From assembly GCA_934644775.1 (NCBI GenBank), contig CAKUDB010000020.1, positions 1-48,041 on the forward strand: a stretch of 48,041 nucleotides of DNA. Direction: 5' to 3'. This DNA is from an uncultured bacterium. GTDB lineage: Bacteria; Vulcanimicrobiota; Xenobia; Xenobiales; Xenobiaceae. Numbering within the stretch: the first letter of the stretch is position 1; each line of letters begins with the position of its first letter. A program made the translations under genes and the position numbers. Under the pieces are notes generated by a model, which worked only from the letters and a program-made list of their open reading frames with translations, was not told where the DNA came from and made no database searches. Shown one piece after another: positions 6,914 through 15,938 of this stretch.

Positions 6914-8935
6914 TTATCCTACGCTATGGCTGGAGCTTACCGAGGAAGGCTCTTTGCTCTTATTCTTTTTAAAACGTCCCAAGAAATCCTGATTATCAGT
7001 AGTTTTCTTAAGGTTTTCGATCATAACGATAGTTGGATCGCGCTCTCCAGAATAGCTATCCAAAGTATGTCTCAAAAGCGTCATAGTCGAAAGGGTGGAA
7101 GCGTCTTGTAAATACTCGTCGTGGCGGGTGCTGCTCTTCTTAATATCGATAGCCGGATAGATACGCCTTTCAGCCAACTTGCGAGAGAGGCAAATTTCAT
7201 TATTGCCAGTACCTTTAAATTCTTCGAAGATAACTTCGTCCATACGCGAGCCAGTTTCGATTAGGGCTGTGGCCACGATAGTCAGACTACCACCATTTTC
7301 AAACTTGCGGGCCGAGCCGAAGAAGTGCTTGGGAGTACGCAAAGCCGAAATATCCAAACCGCCAGACAAAGTACGGCCGGAATTGGGAGTAGCATTATTG
7401 CAAGCCCGTCCCAACCTAGTTAAGGAATCGAACAAAATAACTACATCTTTCCCCAATTCGGTCAAGCGTCTGGCTCTTTCTAAGACTAACTGGGTAATGA
7501 AGGCATGATTTTCCGGCTCTTCATCAAAAGTCGAGGCCACAACTTCACCTTTAATAGAACGCTCCATATCGGTCACTTCTTCGGGACGCTCATCGATTAA
7601 AAGGGCCATTAAAACCGTATCGGGATAGTTAGTAGCGATACCGGCAGCAATCTTTTTCAAGCAAATAGTCTTACCAGCTTTGGGAGGAGCCACAATTAAA
7701 GAGCGCTGACCTTTACCAATAGGAGCAAAGAGATCGATCATACGCGCCGTCATATCGCCACTAGAAGTTTCCAAATTGTAGCGCTCGTTAGGGAAGATGG
7801 GTACCAGTTCATCGAAAGAGGGGCGATGGCCGGCTTTTTCTACAGGTAAATCGTTAATTGAGATAATTCTTTCTAAATCGTAAGAGCGCTCGCCCCGTTT
7901 AGTCGATCTAACGACGCCACAAATCTTATCGCCAATACGCAAAGAATATTTTTTAATCGTCGTATAACCGACATGTACATCATTAGCGCTGGGTTTATAA
8001 CTGCAACCGCGCAAAAAGCCGTAGTTTTGCTGGCGAATATCTAAAATGCCGGTGACAATAGGGATATATTCTTCGTGCTCGCCATTAAAATCGTCATATT
8101 GATCGTCGGCTTCGTAATCTTCATAGTAGTTGTTATCGTAACGGCTGTAACTATTTTCATTGTTATAGCTAATGCGGCGAGGCTCATACACATTAGTTAG
8201 ATCGCGTCGAGTATAGCGGGTATCTTCCAAATAACTGGATTTTATCGGACGCTGTTGGTTGTAACTATCGCCTTCAAAGTCGTCATAGTCGCTATCTACT
8301 TCTAGATTGCGACGCATATCCGGCTGAGGTAGACGGCTCTTACGGCGCAAATCGGCCTGCCTTTCGATACTTATACGAGGAATGGCAGGATTTTGACGCA
8401 AACGGGCCGGTTGCCTGACCTCTTCTTCAAGAGAATCTTCAACTTCGCTACCTTCAGTGTCCACAGGGCGACTACTGTAAAGATCGCGTTGGCGCGCCGT
8501 ATATTGCTGGCGCTGTTTCCCCCGTTCTCGACGAGGAGGCCTATTGGTATATTTATTGTCAGGAGCAGAAGTCGCAGAATAAGTTTCAGCTTGACTTTCT
8601 TCTACTTTAGGCAAAACTGGTTCGGGATAGATCGTTTCGGCAGCTTTTTCAGCAGCAGAGGTAATTTCGGAGCCTTTTTCACTTTCGCTGACCTGGGGCT
8701 TACTCATAATAGCTTTATGCTCAGCAGAATACTGGGGGCGACGGCCGCGACGAACTTTAACTTCGGCCACTTCGGGCAGAACGGTTATACGCTCCTGATT
8801 TTCCAGAATGATACCAATAAGATCTTCATGTTTTAAACGACTTAATTTAGGACATTTTATATTATTGTTGCGGATTATATCTTGCAATTGAGTCCTATTG
8901 TAAGAGGTTAACATTTCAAATGTAAGTTTTGCCAT
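6914..8935 (-). CDS. rho: Transcription termination factor Rho with long disordered insertion
   Basis: Hexameric RNA-dependent ATPase that ends transcription. Domains in order: Rho N-terminal helical domain (about 1-50, MLTSYNRTQLQDIIRNNNI); a low-complexity insertion (about 60-290) rich in Arg, Ser, Pro and Glu and then in Tyr, Asn and Asp; the cold-shock-like RNA-binding domain (295-365, GILDIRQQNYGFLR); and the ATPase (about 380-640). Walker A is APPKAGKT (416-423), Walker B VVILFD (498-503), and the Q/R-loop region includes GGLDISALRTPK. E. coli Rho is 419 residues; the 673 here come from the insertion. A Tyr/Asn-rich segment at 255-290 looks prion-like. The start is ATG with AAGGAG about 14 nt upstream. 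Followed closely by the radical SAM gene. Confidence 0.97.
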   Translation of the reverse strand: MAKLTFEMLTSYNRTQLQDIIRNNNIKCPKLSRLKHEDLIGIILENQERITVLPEVAEVKVRRGRRPQYSAEHKAIMSKPQVSESEKGSEITSAAEKAAETIYPEPVLPKVEESQAETYSATSAPDNKYTNRPPRRERGKQRQQYTARQRDLYSSRPVDTEGSEVEDSLEEEVRQPARLRQNPAIPRISIERQADLRRKSRLPQPDMRRNLEVDSDYDDFEGDSYNQQRPIKSSYLEDTRYTRRDLTNVYEPRRISYNNENSYSRYDNNYYEDYEADDQYDDFNGEHEEYIPIVTGILDIRQQNYGFLRGCSYKPSANDVHVGYTTIKKYSLRIGDKICGVVRSTKRGERSYDLERIISINDLPVEKAGHRPSFDELVPIFPNERYNLETSSGDMTARMIDLFAPIGKGQRSLIVAPPKAGKTICLKKIAAGIATNYPDTVLMALLIDERPEEVTDMERSIKGEVVASTFDEEPENHAFITQLVLERARRLTELGKDVVILFDSLTRLGRACNNATPNSGRTLSGGLDISALRTPKHFFGSARKFENGGSLTIVATALIETGSRMDEVIFEEFKGTGNNEICLSRKLAERRIYPAIDIKKSSTRHDEYLQDASTLSTMTLLRHTLDSYSGERDPTIVMIENLKKTTDNQDFLGRFKKNKSKEPSSVSSSHSVG

Positions 8936-9080
8936 ATAGTATTTATACGCTCCTTAGCTGAGTCTATTTTTATTGGCTTGTAGGCCAAAACCGATCTGGG
9001 CTCTCCACTGTTCGAAGATAGGCCCCCGAATTTGCGCTAAACGCAGAAATATGAATAAACGCCTATATTTTCATCCTTTA

Positions 9081-10139
9081 TTACACTGTCAAAGGTACTT
9101 TTTTTATAGCTACGATAGCAACCGCAGCCGATATTATAAGTTCTATAAATAGATAAGCTATATTGGGCCCTATATCTGCCCAAGTAGCGGAAGTAAAGAT
9201 CAGCTTACAAAATCCGTCATACAAATACCAAGTTGGCAAAAGATAGGCGATTTTTTGTAGTAGAAGATTATAATCGGCCATAGTTACCGGCATAATAAGC
9301 GCTAAATAGATAAGCGAATTGAGGGCCCCGCAAGCCGACTGACTTTTTAATAAAGCGCCCAAAATAACTCCGCCTATAGCAAAAATTAGTGATCCCAAAC
9401 AAATTAAGAGTATAAGCGGGAAAAAGGCTGTTTTTATTAGAGAACTAACCGCAGCTACCAGTATCGTAGATAAAGAAGCTAATATAAAACCGCTGGCGAT
9501 CTTACCTCCTAGAATTTCGGCCCAACTGACCGGTGCCAGAAGTACAGCGCTCATAGTTTTGTTTTCTAACTCTTCGGCAAAGGTGGAAGAAGTAACAGAA
9601 AGGGCTCCCAAACAAGTAAAAACCATCCATATAGGCAAAAATGCCCCAGCCATATTGCCATTACTGCCAGCGGTAGGGTTAATTTTTGTCACCCTAATAT
9701 CGGCCGGTATTTCCTGTCCAGCCATTTGACGCAAAGCAGTACGAACTAATTCTCGAGCAGTTAAAGACTTAGCCAAGCTACTCTCATTGACACACAATTC
9801 AAGGACAGGAAAGGAATCTTGCTGCAGTTCTTGGTCGAAATCGACTGGTATATTGATAGCTAAATCTATTTTTTGGTGGCGCACCTCGTCTTTTAATTCT
9901 TCCCAAGTACCGGAAGTTGGGACTATATTGCATCCCCCGTTAAATTTCAGACTGTTGAGCAGACCGGAATTTATATTGCCATAGACACCGATTTTGACAA
10001 AAACGGGATCTTCAACATTAAGGACGTTTGCAAAAAAAGCTACAACTAAAACAGGCCCCAATAAAACGAACAAAAGACTATGGGAATGGAGAGCATCCTT
10101 CAAGTCTTTGCATAAAAAGGCAAAAACTGTACCACACAT
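9081..10139 (-). CDS. ABC-2 type transporter permease
   Basis: Membrane subunit of an ABC exporter. It has one N-terminal transmembrane helix (about 22-42), a large soluble loop (about 45-160), then a cluster of five to six helices from about 165 to the C-terminus. FAEELENKTMSAVLLAPVSWAEILGGK is the cytoplasmic loop typical of the ABC-2/NatB-type family (shown here in two parts: FAEELENKTMSAVL, APVSWAEILGGK). No ATPase is fused. The likely partner is the ATPase at 11041-11865 on the same strand, with one anchored protein between them. No obvious Shine-Dalgarno precedes the ATG. About 165 bp separate it from the upstream gene; that gap holds a small CGACT/AGTCG hairpin. Substrate unknown. Confidence 0.85.
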   Translation of the reverse strand: MCGTVFAFLCKDLKDALHSHSLLFVLLGPVLVVAFFANVLNVEDPVFVKIGVYGNINSGLLNSLKFNGGCNIVPTSGTWEELKDEVRHQKIDLAINIPVDFDQELQQDSFPVLELCVNESSLAKSLTARELVRTALRQMAGQEIPADIRVTKINPTAGSNGNMAGAFLPIWMVFTCLGALSVTSSTFAEELENKTMSAVLLAPVSWAEILGGKIASGFILASLSTILVAAVSSLIKTAFFPLILLICLGSLIFAIGGVILGALLKSQSACGALNSLIYLALIMPVTMADYNLLLQKIAYLLPTWYLYDGFCKLIFTSATWADIGPNIAYLFIELIISAAVAIVAIKKVPLTV

Positions 10140-10304
10140 TTTTACAAACTAAAAACTACCGGGAATGTCCAACAAAAAAAACAAACGGACAGATGAGAAA
10201 TTCCTGTACTCGCCCCAATATAATACATTTCTAATTATGCAAAAGTCAAGCTCTCCCCCAGATTCGACTAACATAAGTCGATCTTAGAGATATTGTGGAC
10301 ATTT

Positions 10305-10934
10305 TTAGGCTTCTATCTCCTCTTCAGCCGAGCTAGATGACGAAACATCTTCATAAACAGAGTCTACATCGACGAATTTTTGCTTTTCTAAATAACTTAC
10401 TACTTCATCAGAATCGGCGGCAGGAATAGAAGAGATGGTACATTGGAAGCCCATCTTAACTTGGTCTTTAGTAGCAGCGACAACTTTGAAGTTATAGCTA
10501 TCTTCTTTTTTTATCTTAGCAGCGTACTTTTCGGCCGCCTTTTTATCGGGGAATTTTTTGCGAATCCTTAAAGCGGTACCGTTATTGATAATTTCTAACC
10601 CCAAGCTCCTGATATTATTCTTCTGAATTAAGGCTTGACCTAAAGCCTTAACCATCGCATTATCCATGCCGTCCATAATTAAATAGAAGCCATGAGGTAT
10701 CTGGAAAGTATGTTTGACACTAGAAGTACTAATTTCATAGCCGCGCCCAGTAAATTCTTTCTTCATGGCCACCACATCTTTTTGATTGGCTGTAAAAGCG
10801 GTAACTTGCACAGTACGGGCGTCAATTGCTGCTGTCTCTGAGTTGACATAATATATGGCTCCACCAGAAAGCAAAGCAATAACGAAGCTAAGTCCTAAAA
10901 GGAGCCTGCGAATTTGAGTAAGTTCTAAAGTCAC
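10305..10934 (-). CDS. Membrane-anchored protein of unknown function
   Basis: About 209 residues. A single N-terminal transmembrane helix (LLLGLSFVIALLSGGAIYYV) is followed by a periplasmic or extracellular part of about 170 residues and a Ser/Glu-rich tail. Two stretches of the pattern GTALRIRKKFPDKKAAEKYAAKI and GFQCTISSIPAADSDEVVSYL recall SPOR-like alternating beta-alpha units (KFPDKKAAEKYAAKI...FKVV), but the match is weak. I prefer the GTG at 10934 because AGAGG lies 9 nt before it; an upstream in-frame GTG at 10952 lacks a ribosome binding site. It lies between the ABC ATPase and the ABC-2 permease on the same strand, so a role with that exporter is inferred from position only. Confidence 0.65.
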   Translation of the reverse strand: MTLELTQIRRLLLGLSFVIALLSGGAIYYVNSETAAIDARTVQVTAFTANQKDVVAMKKEFTGRGYEISTSSVKHTFQIPHGFYLIMDGMDNAMVKALGQALIQKNNIRSLGLEIINNGTALRIRKKFPDKKAAEKYAAKIKKEDSYNFKVVAATKDQVKMGFQCTISSIPAADSDEVVSYLEKQKFVDVDSVYEDVSSSSSAEEEIEA

Positions 10935-11040
10935 CTTCCCACACCTCTGCACAGAGTGTGGCCACCCTTTCTCTGCAGTACTATCTCACTCCTGCCCAAA
11001 AAGAGCAGCAGTTTATCTAGATACAGGACTAGAGATAGAG

Positions 11041-11865
11041 CTAAAGATCCTCGCCCTCCAGCTCGCGCCCGACAAAATGTTCGAATAATTGTTCTAGTCC
11101 GGGAGCTTGCTTTATTAGGCGCCCCCCCTTGCGCAAGGTAATTTCTGTCGGCAAATATTGACGACATAAATCTTGAGGATTGCCACAACAAACTAAGCGT
11201 CCTTTATCTAAAATAGCCACTTGAGCACACATCTCTTCAGCTTCTTCCAGATAATGGGTAGTCAAAAATACCGTACCGCCGTTAAGACAATATTTGTCGA
11301 TTAAACGGCGCACCTTGGCAGCAGCATTAGGATCGAGGCCGGCTGTAGGCTCATCGAGAAAAAGTAATTGGGGACGCCCTACCAAAGCTCTGGCTAAGGC
11401 CAAACGTTGGCGCATTCCTTTAGACAAGGAAGCCACTCGAGCGGCCGATTTTTCAGTTAAATTAACTAAATGCAAAAGTTGCTGCACCCTTTTTTTAGGA
11501 TTATCAACCCTAAATATATGGGCAAAAAAGAGCAAATTATCAAAAACGGATAGGCGCTCATAATGGCCGGCATTTTCTGGCATTACCCCAATTAAAGGGC
11601 GCAGTTGAGCTCCTTGGGTATAGGGATTGAATCCCAAAACTTCAACTTGACCCGACGTTTGGGTCAACTGACCACAAAGAATACGTACAGTAGTCGTCTT
11701 ACCAGCCCCATTAACTCCCAATAAACCAGTAACTTGGCCTCGGTAAGCCTTAAAATTTAGTCCTTGTAAAACGGCTAATTGGCCATAATTGCTATACAAA
11801 TCTCGGACAGTAATTACCGCTTCCCCGCTCGGCTCGGCTGGCTGAGAGTTTAATTCGTCTACCAT
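11041..11865 (-). CDS. ABC transporter ATP-binding protein (exporter type)
   Basis: Nucleotide-binding subunit, 274 residues. It carries Walker A GVNGAGKTT, Q-loop VMPENAGHYERL (with Glu/Asn in the place of the usual Q-loop residues), signature SLSKGMRQRL, Walker B LLFLDEPTAGLDP and the switch His in LTTHYLEEAEEM. The CcmA/NatA/DrrA-like features fit pairing with an ABC-2 permease, most likely 9081-10139. The ATG at 11865 lies 1 nt after the stop of the upstream membrane protein gene (TAGAATG), with no strong ribosome binding site, so translational coupling is likely. A longer frame to 11910 would overlap that gene by 44 nt and is less likely. Confidence 0.9.
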   Translation of the reverse strand: MVDELNSQPAEPSGEAVITVRDLYSNYGQLAVLQGLNFKAYRGQVTGLLGVNGAGKTTTVRILCGQLTQTSGQVEVLGFNPYTQGAQLRPLIGVMPENAGHYERLSVFDNLLFFAHIFRVDNPKKRVQQLLHLVNLTEKSAARVASLSKGMRQRLALARALVGRPQLLFLDEPTAGLDPNAAAKVRRLIDKYCLNGGTVFLTTHYLEEAEEMCAQVAILDKGRLVCCGNPQDLCRQYLPTEITLRKGGRLIKQAPGLEQLFEHFVGRELEGEDL

Positions 11866-11866
11866 T

Positions 11867-13168
11867 CTAAAGACCGACTTTCTGTAAAATTGACCACAAT
11901 AGACCGGCACCGACCAAAAACCAAGGTAAGAGTAAGCGCCATAAACGAGGATAATAATTATATGTTTTGGAGCCCACCCGCAACTGGGAGACGCGCAAAG
12001 CCAAAGTTTTTACGTTGAGCCAGCCGGTGCACTCTATGGCTGCCCCTTCGCCAGCTTGCCAACCGACAAAAGATTCTAGGCGCACTAAACTCCTAGGCAA
12101 TTCCGCTGGAGAATTGGCTCCCTGGGCAGCATTATTATCGTTAGTGGCGGCTGAACAATCGGAATTAGCCTCTTTGGCCGCCCAATCTAGCCAAGTATCG
12201 TCTAACCCAGGCGTATTTTGGCGTCTAGCTACCCCAGAAATAGAGATAGGTATATATTGGCCCTTCCCTTCAAGAGGGCCAACTTGTTGCCAAGCCAAGG
12301 TAGGGCCGGAGCCATACTCGCTATTTATTTTTACTATATAGCCAAGTCCTAAAAATAATATGGGAGAGCCCCATAACCCTTGAGCAAAAATAGCCCAACT
12401 GAGCATAACGAGAAATAAGAGCCAAGGGAACCATACTCCGACAAAAGGCTGCGGCTGGGCCGGAGGAGTTCCTTCACGCCCAGCCCAAAACCAGGCTGCT
12501 TCCCGTTTAGCGGTAGCAAAATCAACGGCCGAAAGAATATCTAAATCGGCCATCCAAGCGGGCACTCGCACCGCCCGACCTAAGGGAACAGCTAGGCTTT
12601 TCCTAATAAAATCGGCCTCAGCAGGATCGCTCAACTTGAGTGGCGGCCTCCCCCAGCGCAAGGGCCCCTCCAACCAAGCGGCCAACCAGCCAAAGCCACG
12701 CCCCAAATGCCAGAGGGGCCCTTGGGAGAAATGGAGACGGCCATAATCGGAAGTAAAAGCTTCAAAAGCCCTCAAAAGGGCTGGAAAAGCCAACAAATGG
12801 CCGTAGACCCAGCCGTAGCTTTTACTCCAACTCTTGCGCAAGATAAGCTCTAGGTGGCTATTTTCAGCCAAAAGGTGGCGACTAGCTTCAGTAGCGATTA
12901 AGCGACCATTTAAAAGGAAGACAAAAGGACAAGAACCAGGGATAAAAAAAACGCCCTCCTCTCCAGTTTCCTTTAGGCCCAGCAACAAATGTAGCAATTT
13001 AAGGCCGCCAACAAACTGAAAAGTGAAGGCTAATAAAGCACAAAAAGCCCCCCACCTAAGCGGAAGGGCCGACAATACTGGCAATAAAAGGAACAAAAGT
13101 AAAAAGGTCAATAGCCACAAGCCGACCGACCAAAGCAAAGTCCAGGCCAGCTTACAGCCTTGCCTCAC
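11867..13168 (-). CDS. Multi-pass membrane protein, possibly a degenerate M48-like protein
   Basis: 433 residues. Two N-terminal hydrophobic segments (about 7-35 and 38-66), a soluble part, a further pair of helices (about 245-285), a hydrophilic segment and a C-terminal helix. The region PFVFLLNGRLIATEASRHLL then LELILRKSWSKSYGWVYGHLL has the outline of M48 membrane metallopeptidases (surface patch, LL turn, then the active-site helix before a hydrophobic segment). The HExxH zinc motif is replaced, so it would be catalytically dead. This is inference from pattern only. The GTG start is 1 nt after the zinc-ribbon gene stop (TAAAGTG) and its stop abuts the ABC ATPase start, so all three are one operon. 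Confidence 0.7.
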   Translation of the reverse strand: MRQGCKLAWTLLWSVGLWLLTFLLLFLLLPVLSALPLRWGAFCALLAFTFQFVGGLKLLHLLLGLKETGEEGVFFIPGSCPFVFLLNGRLIATEASRHLLAENSHLELILRKSWSKSYGWVYGHLLAFPALLRAFEAFTSDYGRLHFSQGPLWHLGRGFGWLAAWLEGPLRWGRPPLKLSDPAEADFIRKSLAVPLGRAVRVPAWMADLDILSAVDFATAKREAAWFWAGREGTPPAQPQPFVGVWFPWLLFLVMLSWAIFAQGLWGSPILFLGLGYIVKINSEYGSGPTLAWQQVGPLEGKGQYIPISISGVARRQNTPGLDDTWLDWAAKEANSDCSAATNDNNAAQGANSPAELPRSLVRLESFVGWQAGEGAAIECTGWLNVKTLALRVSQLRVGSKTYNYYPRLWRLLLPWFLVGAGLLWSILQKVGL

Positions 13169-13169
13169 T

Positions 13170-13661
13170 TTAGATAGTGCCCCATTGCTCTTCTAATTCT
13201 TTGCGACCGGAACGGTTGAGGCGCTTAGCTTCATTAAGCATCTTGTTGCCTTCGACGATATGCTCCATGCCCAAATCGAGGTGAGACAAGTCGCCATCCT
13301 CAACATAATAAGACATCTCCTGCATACCTTCTTCAAAAAGGTTCATGCCATTTAAGCCATGCTCTACTTCTTCGGCAGCATATTCACCATATTCATTTTG
13401 GTTAATAATCTCTTCTATTTCACCGCGCAAATTGCCAAGTTGCTCGTAGACACCACTGAGGAACTCATAAAATTCCTCCGGCCCCCACTCTTCAGAGCGC
13501 ACCTTTTCAACAGCATCAGCAAATTGTTTAACGCGACCGGACTGCTCCTCCACCTGAACCATAGCGGAAGTATCCATATGAGGAAGAATAGCGCCACAAT
13601 TCTGACACTTTTTTAAGTTCTTTCCTTCATTTTGGTATCCACACTGCATACAAATAATCAA
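13170..13661 (-). CDS. Zinc-ribbon protein with acidic helical domain
   Basis: About 163 residues. The start is TTG 13661, 7 nt after GGGAGG, giving an N-terminus IICMQCGYQNEG...KCQNCG, a zinc ribbon with two CxxC knuckles (residues about 4-7 and 20-23). The longer open frame to 13736 has no ribosome binding site. The rest is acidic and helical (residues about 40-163), with Glu-rich segments and repeated Met/Leu spacing (GMNLFEEGMQEM, HIVEGNKMLNEAKRL). No enzyme signature. It heads the same-strand cluster that contains the ABC-2 exporter genes. The function is unknown; zinc ribbons of this form often mark regulatory or scaffold proteins. Confidence 0.75.
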   Translation of the reverse strand: MIICMQCGYQNEGKNLKKCQNCGAILPHMDTSAMVQVEEQSGRVKQFADAVEKVRSEEWGPEEFYEFLSGVYEQLGNLRGEIEEIINQNEYGEYAAEEVEHGLNGMNLFEEGMQEMSYYVEDGDLSHLDLGMEHIVEGNKMLNEAKRLNRSGRKELEEQWGTI

Positions 13662-13886
13662 TTTGCTTCCTCCCAAACGCTGTAGAGCTTTGAAGCGAAA
13701 TACTAAACTAGCCGCCCCCGTACCGCCTTGCGCCAATTCGTTTACCGCCTCCTACGTTCCTGCCTCCAGCGAAAAAGCCCCTCTAGAATGGCCACAGTTA
13801 GTTAAAGAAAAAATAAAAAAAGCCGCTGGCTATTTTCCCCCTCAGGGAAAACCTAAACGGCCTCCTTCTCCAGCCTAATACCCCAA

Positions 13887-14570
13887 CTAAGTTAAAAACT
13901 TATCTGACAAGTGGCCACCTTCCAGGTGGAAGACCCTTTTGGCATAGCTGGCCGCCTTAGCATCGTGAGTTACCATAACTGTAGTAATATGCTGATTTTC
14001 GTTGATAGCTCGAAAGACGTCTAATACTTCTCGACTAGAGCGCTCGTCCAAATTGCCAGTCGGCTCGTCAGCCAAAATTAGGCCGGGCAAATTAGAGAGG
14101 GCCCTAGCAATAGCTACGCGCTGTTGCTGGCCGCCGGAGAGGCGCAAGACAGAATCTTTAGCCCTAGCGTCGAGACGAACTAAGCGCAACAAAGTCATGG
14201 CCTGATCGACTTGTTCTTTGTAACTCTTACCTCCGCACAACTGCATAGGTAATTGGACATTTTCCAATACAGTTAAAGTTGGCAATAAATTATAGGACTG
14301 GAAGACAAAACCTATATGGCGTAAGCGAATTTGCTCGCGGATATCCTCTCCGGCCCCGCTAGTGTCGCGATCGCCCAAAAGCACTTTGCCATAACTGGGC
14401 GAATCTAAACAACCCATAATATTAAGCAAAGTAGTCTTGCCCGAACCGGACGGCCCCATAATAGAGACAAAATCGCCATGAGGAACGACTAAATTTATAT
14501 TCTCCAAAATTTTGACCGGCCCACTGCGAGCGTCGAAATATTTGTGTACACCTTGGAGTTCAACCTTCAC
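13887..14570 (-). CDS. ABC transporter ATP-binding protein, MacB/LolD type
   Basis: ATPase subunit, about 227 residues from a GTG at 14570. It has Walker A GPSGSGKTTLL, Q-loop FVFQSYNLLPTLTVLENVQLP (given in part), signature RLSGGQQQRVAIARAL, Walker B LILADEPTGNLD and switch MVTHD. The FQSYNLLP/ADEPTGNLD combination is characteristic of the MacB/LolD/FtsE-like subfamily that drives mechanotransmission rather than transport through the membrane. The start GTG shares its first G with the stop TAG of the upstream permease gene (TAGTG), so the two are translationally coupled. A frame reaching 14609 would run into the permease gene and is less likely. Confidence 0.93.
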   Translation of the reverse strand: MKVELQGVHKYFDARSGPVKILENINLVVPHGDFVSIMGPSGSGKTTLLNIMGCLDSPSYGKVLLGDRDTSGAGEDIREQIRLRHIGFVFQSYNLLPTLTVLENVQLPMQLCGGKSYKEQVDQAMTLLRLVRLDARAKDSVLRLSGGQQQRVAIARALSNLPGLILADEPTGNLDERSSREVLDVFRAINENQHITTVMVTHDAKAASYAKRVFHLEGGHLSDKFLT

Positions 14571-15721
14571 TATTCCCACCTCAATCCAGAAACTATATCG
14601 ATACGCCATACTAATATTGAAGGTATAGCCGCCCCCACTAAGCCCACAAATATAGACAGAGCCAGAGCTTCAACGATTAGAGGCACAGTAATCGAAGCTA
14701 AAGGGAAAGAAAGCTGCATAATGACGATCATCGCCCTGTTTAGCAAGCCGGAGCCAAGTATTCCGAAAAATATACCGATAAAACCGCCCATAAAGGAGAG
14801 GATAATCGATTCGGTGATGACCATGGCAATTACAGTAGTTCGGGCAGCCCCAATAGCTCGCAAAGTGGCAAATTCGCGCATACGCTCATAAGTAGACATG
14901 AGCATAGTATTCATAGCCGCTGTAATAGCTATAAGTACGCCGATAGCTGAAATAGCGAATTGTAAGTACCAAGCATACTCGATATAGTCGTTGGCGGCCC
15001 CTAAGTAATCTTTGCGAGTGGCAATCTTGACGCCAGGGATTTTAAAGCCTTCCAATTTGCGTACAACTTCTCTATCGCGGTGGGGATCTTTAAGGCGAAC
15101 CCACAATTCGGAAGCGCCTTTGCCGTCAGTAGTGGCATTGGCTGAGTTCCAAGAGATATAGGCAAAATAATCTTGGAAACCGGCTCCAGCCTCAACGATA
15201 CCAGCCACTTTGTAAGAGGTCTGACCATGTTTGATAATATCGCCGACGGAGCATCCCTCGGCTTCAGCTAGCCCCCTACCTAGTACAACCTGGCCAGGCT
15301 TTAAGCTAGTATCGCCTTCGACAGTTTTTAAAGAGGGCATAAAGATGCGCCACTTCATAGGCTCCACCCCCAGAGCCATAATCATACCTTTTTTGCCTGT
15401 CCATTGAGCTCTAATAATAGGACAGACGTCGGCAACATTGTCAACAGCTTCTATGCGTCCGATCCAACCAGTATTGATGGTATCGGAGGTCAGGCCGATA
15501 GTACCGACAGGGCCCGTAGGTAGAGGGGCAGCGGTATTGGGCGTGACATATATATCTACAGCTCTTCCGTCTAGTTCTAGCGATACCCTCTGGTACATAC
15601 CTTCGGCCAACGACACCATAGCCACAAATGTGCCTACAGCCAAAAGTACACCAACCAGAGTTAGGAGGCTGCGCTCACGCCTACGCCATACATTACGTAT
15701 AGCCAGAGTGATAGCTATCAT
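14570..15721 (-). CDS. MacB/FtsX-family ABC transporter permease
   Basis: 383 residues. Topology is that of the MacB/LolC family: transmembrane helix near 17-40, a large periplasmic domain (about 45-265), then three helices (about 266-292, 308-340, 352-378). The sequence TYERMREFATLRAIGAARTTV is the coupling-helix region that contacts the ATPase, and SIILSFMGGFIGIFFG lies in the following helix. ATG start with AAAGGGG 5 nt upstream. Paired with the overlapping ATPase gene. Known relatives export macrolides, toxins, siderophores or lipoproteins; no membrane-fusion partner (MacA) is next to it, so the substrate is open. Confidence 0.93.
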   Translation of the reverse strand: MIAITLAIRNVWRRRERSLLTLVGVLLAVGTFVAMVSLAEGMYQRVSLELDGRAVDIYVTPNTAAPLPTGPVGTIGLTSDTINTGWIGRIEAVDNVADVCPIIRAQWTGKKGMIMALGVEPMKWRIFMPSLKTVEGDTSLKPGQVVLGRGLAEAEGCSVGDIIKHGQTSYKVAGIVEAGAGFQDYFAYISWNSANATTDGKGASELWVRLKDPHRDREVVRKLEGFKIPGVKIATRKDYLGAANDYIEYAWYLQFAISAIGVLIAITAAMNTMLMSTYERMREFATLRAIGAARTTVIAMVITESIILSFMGGFIGIFFGILGSGLLNRAMIVIMQLSFPLASITVPLIVEALALSIFVGLVGAAIPSILVWRIDIVSGLRWE

Positions 15722-15873
15722 ACTTGCCCCTTTCCTTAATTGTCTAAAGACCCGTAATTTCCAATGGCTCTAACACCGAGTAATTGATAAAGAATATCCT
15801 AAAAAAGCTAAGTCAAGCGCCCCCTTCAAGCTTTAGTCAGTAAGCCCAAAGCAGCTAAACGAGACAACGTGAA

Positions 15874-15900
15874 GCGGCTGCAGATTAAGTCTGCAGCCGC
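15874..15900 (-). terminator. GC-rich hairpin downstream of ftsZ
   Basis: 10-bp perfect stem (GCGGCTGCAG, 15874-15883 with 15891-15900), 7-nt loop, about 40 nt after the ftsZ stop. There is no clear U-run, so it may act as a 3'-end stabiliser or a weak terminator. Confidence 0.5.
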
Positions 15901-15938
15901 AGCTACACAAACTATCAATACTCCAAAAAGTTTGCTAT

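Noticed and set aside
11866..11910. Longer N-terminus of the ABC ATPase (to 11910)
   Set aside because: It would overlap the preceding membrane protein gene by 44 nt, and the ATG at 11865 sits correctly just after the stop.
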